Source: DASZCR01 sp964246705
Lineage (GTDB): Bacteria > Acidobacteriota > Blastocatellia > Pyrinomonadales > Pyrinomonadaceae
Assembly: GCA_964246705.1 (NCBI GenBank)
Contig: CAXTRQ010000267.1
Coordinates: 1-6,755, forward strand
Direction: 5' to 3'
Length of the DNA: 6,755 nucleotides
Of the stretch, positions 4,653-6,755 are shown piece by piece. The position numbers and the translations under genes were made by a program. Under the pieces are notes generated by a model. That model did not search any database and had not been told where the DNA came from. It saw only the letters and a program-made list of their open reading frames with translations. Each line of letters begins with the position of its first letter. The first letter of the stretch is position 1.

Positions 4653-6584
4653 ATGTGGTCTGACAACGAGACGACTATCGATCAAATAGGTTTTCGAGTC
4701 CACGCCGCGCTGGTCCGCAGCGTCGTAACCGACCAAAGCCTGCTGCCCGTCGTGCTGGGCCTGTTCGGGGATTGGGGGAGTGGGAAGTCGAGCATCATGC
4801 GCATGCTCCAGCAGGATTTGAATTCCCCCGAGTACGGAAAGGTCGCGTGCCTCTACTTCAACGGGTGGATGTTCGAGGGGTACGAGGACGCGAAGACGGC
4901 GCTGCTCTCCTCTATCCTACTGCAGCTCGGCGAGCACGAGCGCTTTGGCCAAAAGGTGAAGGGTAAAGTCGTCGGGCTGCTGAAGCGGGTCAAGTGGATG
5001 GAGGCGGCGAAGCTCGGCGTCAGGCATTTCGGCGCGCCCCTCATCGCGGGACTCTTGACCGGGGGCGCCGGCGCGCTGCCCGCCCTCCTGGCTTCGCTCA
5101 TCCCGGGGGCCGAGACCGACGCGGCGGAATCTGACGCGCCGAAAAAGAAAGGCTCCGGCAAGAAAAGTAAAGACGGCGAAGAGAGCTGGCTCGACCTAAT
5201 CAAGGATGACCCGAGCAAGCCGGACCTGCTCGAAATCAGAAAGTTCCGCGAAGACTTCGCCGACATGCTGGATAAGAGCGACATCGAGTCGCTCGTGATC
5301 CTCATAGACGACCTCGACCGGTGTCTGCCCGAGCGCATCATCGAGACGCTCGAGGCCATCAAGCTGTTCGTGCTCGTCCCGCGCACGGCATTCGTCATCG
5401 GCGCCGACCCGCGCATCGTCCGCCACGCAATCGGGACGCGCTACGTCAAGCAGCAGATCGGCGAGGACGACTCGACCAAGCAGGAAGAGTACGATCTCAT
5501 CAAAGATTATCTCGAGAAGCTAATTCAGATACCTTACCACCTGCCCAGACTGTCTCCCGCCGAGGTGGAGACTTACATCAATCTTCTCGCCTGCCAGAAA
5601 TTCTTACGTGACGAGAACGACTACCTGCGGGTGCTTGAAGATTGGTCGTCGAAGCGCAGTCGCAACTTCTACGCCGCCTACCAGCATGCGACGATTAAGG
5701 AGGCGCTGGGCGGGAGAGAGCTACCGGACATGCTCGCGCGGCAGCTCACTTGGAGCAACGCCATCGCGCTGGTGATAACGGAAGGGCTGAAGGGTAACCC
5801 GCGGCAGGTCAAGAGGATGCTCAACGCGATGCTGCTGCGTAAGAAGCTGGCGGACGTGGCCCGGATCGAAATCAAAGACGAGGTGCTGGCGAAGCTGATG
5901 GTGCTCGAGTACACGCACCTCAACCGCTTCCAGCAGCTCAACAATTGGCAGGCGCGGGAGAACGGCTTCCCCGCGGACCTGAAGAAGCTGGAGGAGCACG
6001 AACTCGAAGTCGAGGGCGGCGAAGCGGTGCCCGAAGATCTCGCCAGGGAGTGGCTGACGCCGTCGCTGAAGAACTGGCTGCGGATGCAGCCATCGCTGAG
6101 AGACGTTGACCTGCGCGACTACTTCTGGCTAGCGCGCGACCGCACAAGCTCGACGCTCGCCGGGGTGCACATGGTCTCCTCCCTCGTGCGTAGGCTGTTC
6201 GACAGCATTGTCAGCGAGAACGAGGGGGAGCGCCACGTCGCGGCGGGCGAGGTGAAGCAGCTTAACGAAACAGAACTTGAGGCGCTGCTCGGTCTCCTCC
6301 GGCAGCACATCGAGCGGTATCCGGGCCAGACTGCGTCCGTAGACGCGCTAGTCCTGCTGGCCGAAGAGAAGGTGGAGGGCGCGTCGTCAACCGCGCTGAG
6401 CGCGATCCGCAACGCGCCGCCCGCCAGCCTCGAGCCGAGCGTCGCGTACAAGATTAAAACTATCGGAGCTATCGACGAGAGGCTTGCCGCCGAAGCGCGG
6501 ACGACGCTCGAGCAGTTGCAAAGGCAAAAGGACACGATGATCGCAGGGGCCGCCGAAGTCGTGCTTGAAGAATTGAAGGAGTAG
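4653..6584 (+). CDS. qatA: KAP-family P-loop NTPase, QatA-like anti-phage ATPase
   Basis: The protein has 643 residues. Walker A GDWGSGKS is at 39-46, just after a short N-terminal strand, as in KAP NTPases. The KAP-type Walker B VILIDDLDRC is at 215-224, with consecutive acidic residues D219 and D220. Between them lies the insertion typical of the family: a hydrophobic Gly/Ala/Leu-rich stretch at about 126-152, then a Lys/Ser/Gly-rich linker at 163-176. The conserved GNPRQVKRMLN motif is at 381-391. Residues about 440-643 form a charged, mostly helical C-terminal region. KAP NTPases often act at the membrane, and here the hydrophobic stretch may be membrane-associated or buried. The following gene starts 2 bp after the stop and looks like QatB, which points to the QatABCD defence system, where the ATPase is required for protection against phages. 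The KAP call is firm; the Qat assignment depends on the partial neighbour and on genes outside the window. Confidence 0.85.
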   Translation: MWSDNETTIDQIGFRVHAALVRSVVTDQSLLPVVLGLFGDWGSGKSSIMRMLQQDLNSPEYGKVACLYFNGWMFEGYEDAKTALLSSILLQLGEHERFGQKVKGKVVGLLKRVKWMEAAKLGVRHFGAPLIAGLLTGGAGALPALLASLIPGAETDAAESDAPKKKGSGKKSKDGEESWLDLIKDDPSKPDLLEIRKFREDFADMLDKSDIESLVILIDDLDRCLPERIIETLEAIKLFVLVPRTAFVIGADPRIVRHAIGTRYVKQQIGEDDSTKQEEYDLIKDYLEKLIQIPYHLPRLSPAEVETYINLLACQKFLRDENDYLRVLEDWSSKRSRNFYAAYQHATIKEALGGRELPDMLARQLTWSNAIALVITEGLKGNPRQVKRMLNAMLLRKKLADVARIEIKDEVLAKLMVLEYTHLNRFQQLNNWQARENGFPADLKKLEEHELEVEGGEAVPEDLAREWLTPSLKNWLRMQPSLRDVDLRDYFWLARDRTSSTLAGVHMVSSLVRRLFDSIVSENEGERHVAAGEVKQLNETELEALLGLLRQHIERYPGQTASVDALVLLAEEKVEGASSTALSAIRNAPPASLEPSVAYKIKTIGAIDERLAAEARTTLEQLQRQKDTMIAGAAEVVLEELKE

Positions 6585-6586
6585 TC

Positions 6587-6755
6587 ATGGGAACCTCGAC
6601 CGGTTACGACATGCCGAAGGGCGGCGACTGGACGCCGCTGAAACATGAGGCGACGAAGTTCGTCAAGGAGGATGGCGCGCCTAGCGGCAACCCGAACCCC
6701 ATCCGTCCTGAGGCGTTGCTCTCCAACTTCCTGAATACTTGCATTACCGCGGGAG
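6587..6755 (+). CDS. qatB: QatB-like protein, N-terminal 56 residues (cut by window edge)
   Basis: The ATG lies 2 bp after the KAP stop codon. AAGGAG (6576-6581), inside the end of the KAP gene, is 5 nt upstream, so the two are translated as a unit. The visible protein begins MGTSTGYDMPKGGDWTPLK and stays open to the window edge. A Met-Gly-Thr-Ser start, then a Gly/Pro-rich stretch and WTPLK, is what I recall for QatB proteins encoded after KAP ATPases. QatB is an essential component of the Qat system with unclear biochemistry. The Gly2 N-terminus is of interest because QueC-like enzymes in related defence systems act on N-terminal glycines. The assignment rests on 56 residues plus context. 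Confidence 0.65.
   Translation, partial: MGTSTGYDMPKGGDWTPLKHEATKFVKEDGAPSGNPNPIRPEALLSNFLNTCITAG

Noticed and set aside
4853..5416. Minus-strand open frame (187 codons) opposite the KAP Walker B region
   Set aside because: Its Ser/Met/Arg-rich translation mirrors the plus-strand codons. It has no domain or ribosome site, and the plus-strand frame carries the KAP motifs.
6119..6646. Long minus-strand open frame (175 codons) opposite the end of the KAP gene
   Set aside because: It is antisense to a well-supported gene, has a low-complexity Ser/Ala/Arg-rich translation with no motif, and is explained by GC-rich codon bias.

Overview
The window looks like the backbone of a bacterial plasmid, or a plasmid-like integrated element, with the start of an anti-phage defence operon at its right edge. 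Coding regions are GC-rich and the control regions are clearly AT-rich. There is no rRNA, tRNA, IS element or CRISPR array. The host cannot be named from sequence alone. The winged-helix replication protein reminds me of proteins seen in Acidobacteriota (Blastocatellia-like) genomes, but that is recollection and only a weak lead.

Left part (minus strand, about 1840 down to 192): a three-gene partition-like operon. It encodes a small MerR/excisionase-type helix-turn-helix protein (78 aa), a ParA-family ATPase (264 aa) and a 186-aa protein with a disordered N-terminal half and a C-terminal winged helix. The last gene overlaps parA by 56 bp. No canonical ParB is present, so the winged-helix protein is the best candidate centromere-binding partner. 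A promoter-like pair lies at 1820-1847.

Control DNA: a short near-palindrome, TTCA-CCC-TGAA or its complement TTCA-GGG-TGAA, recurs on an exact 19-bp period in three arrays: 58-144 (5 units), 1895-1962 (4 units) and 2222-2365 (7 units plus a half unit). Two arrays bracket the partition operon in mostly opposite orientation, and the third lies upstream of the replication gene. These are probably iterons and/or centromere sites. The 259-bp gap between arrays two and three carries a good hairpin and no gene. Between array three and the replication gene lie several hairpins, some mutually exclusive, that could form a regulatory leader.

Middle (plus strand, 2589-4521): a probable replication module. 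It contains a 375-aa winged-helix protein (candidate initiator) followed 16 bp later by a 262-aa DnaC/IstB-type AAA+ ATPase with a zinc-binding cysteine cluster (candidate helicase loader).

Right part (plus strand, 4522-6755): after a clear promoter (TTGCAA, 17 bp, TACAAT) comes a 643-aa KAP-family P-loop NTPase. It is followed 2 bp later by the first 56 codons of a protein beginning MGTST. The pair matches the first two genes of a QatABCD anti-phage system (KAP ATPase QatA, then QatB). QatC (QueC-like) and QatD (TatD-like nuclease) would lie just outside the window. Overall: maintenance modules (partition, iterons, initiator plus loader) next to cargo (defence).
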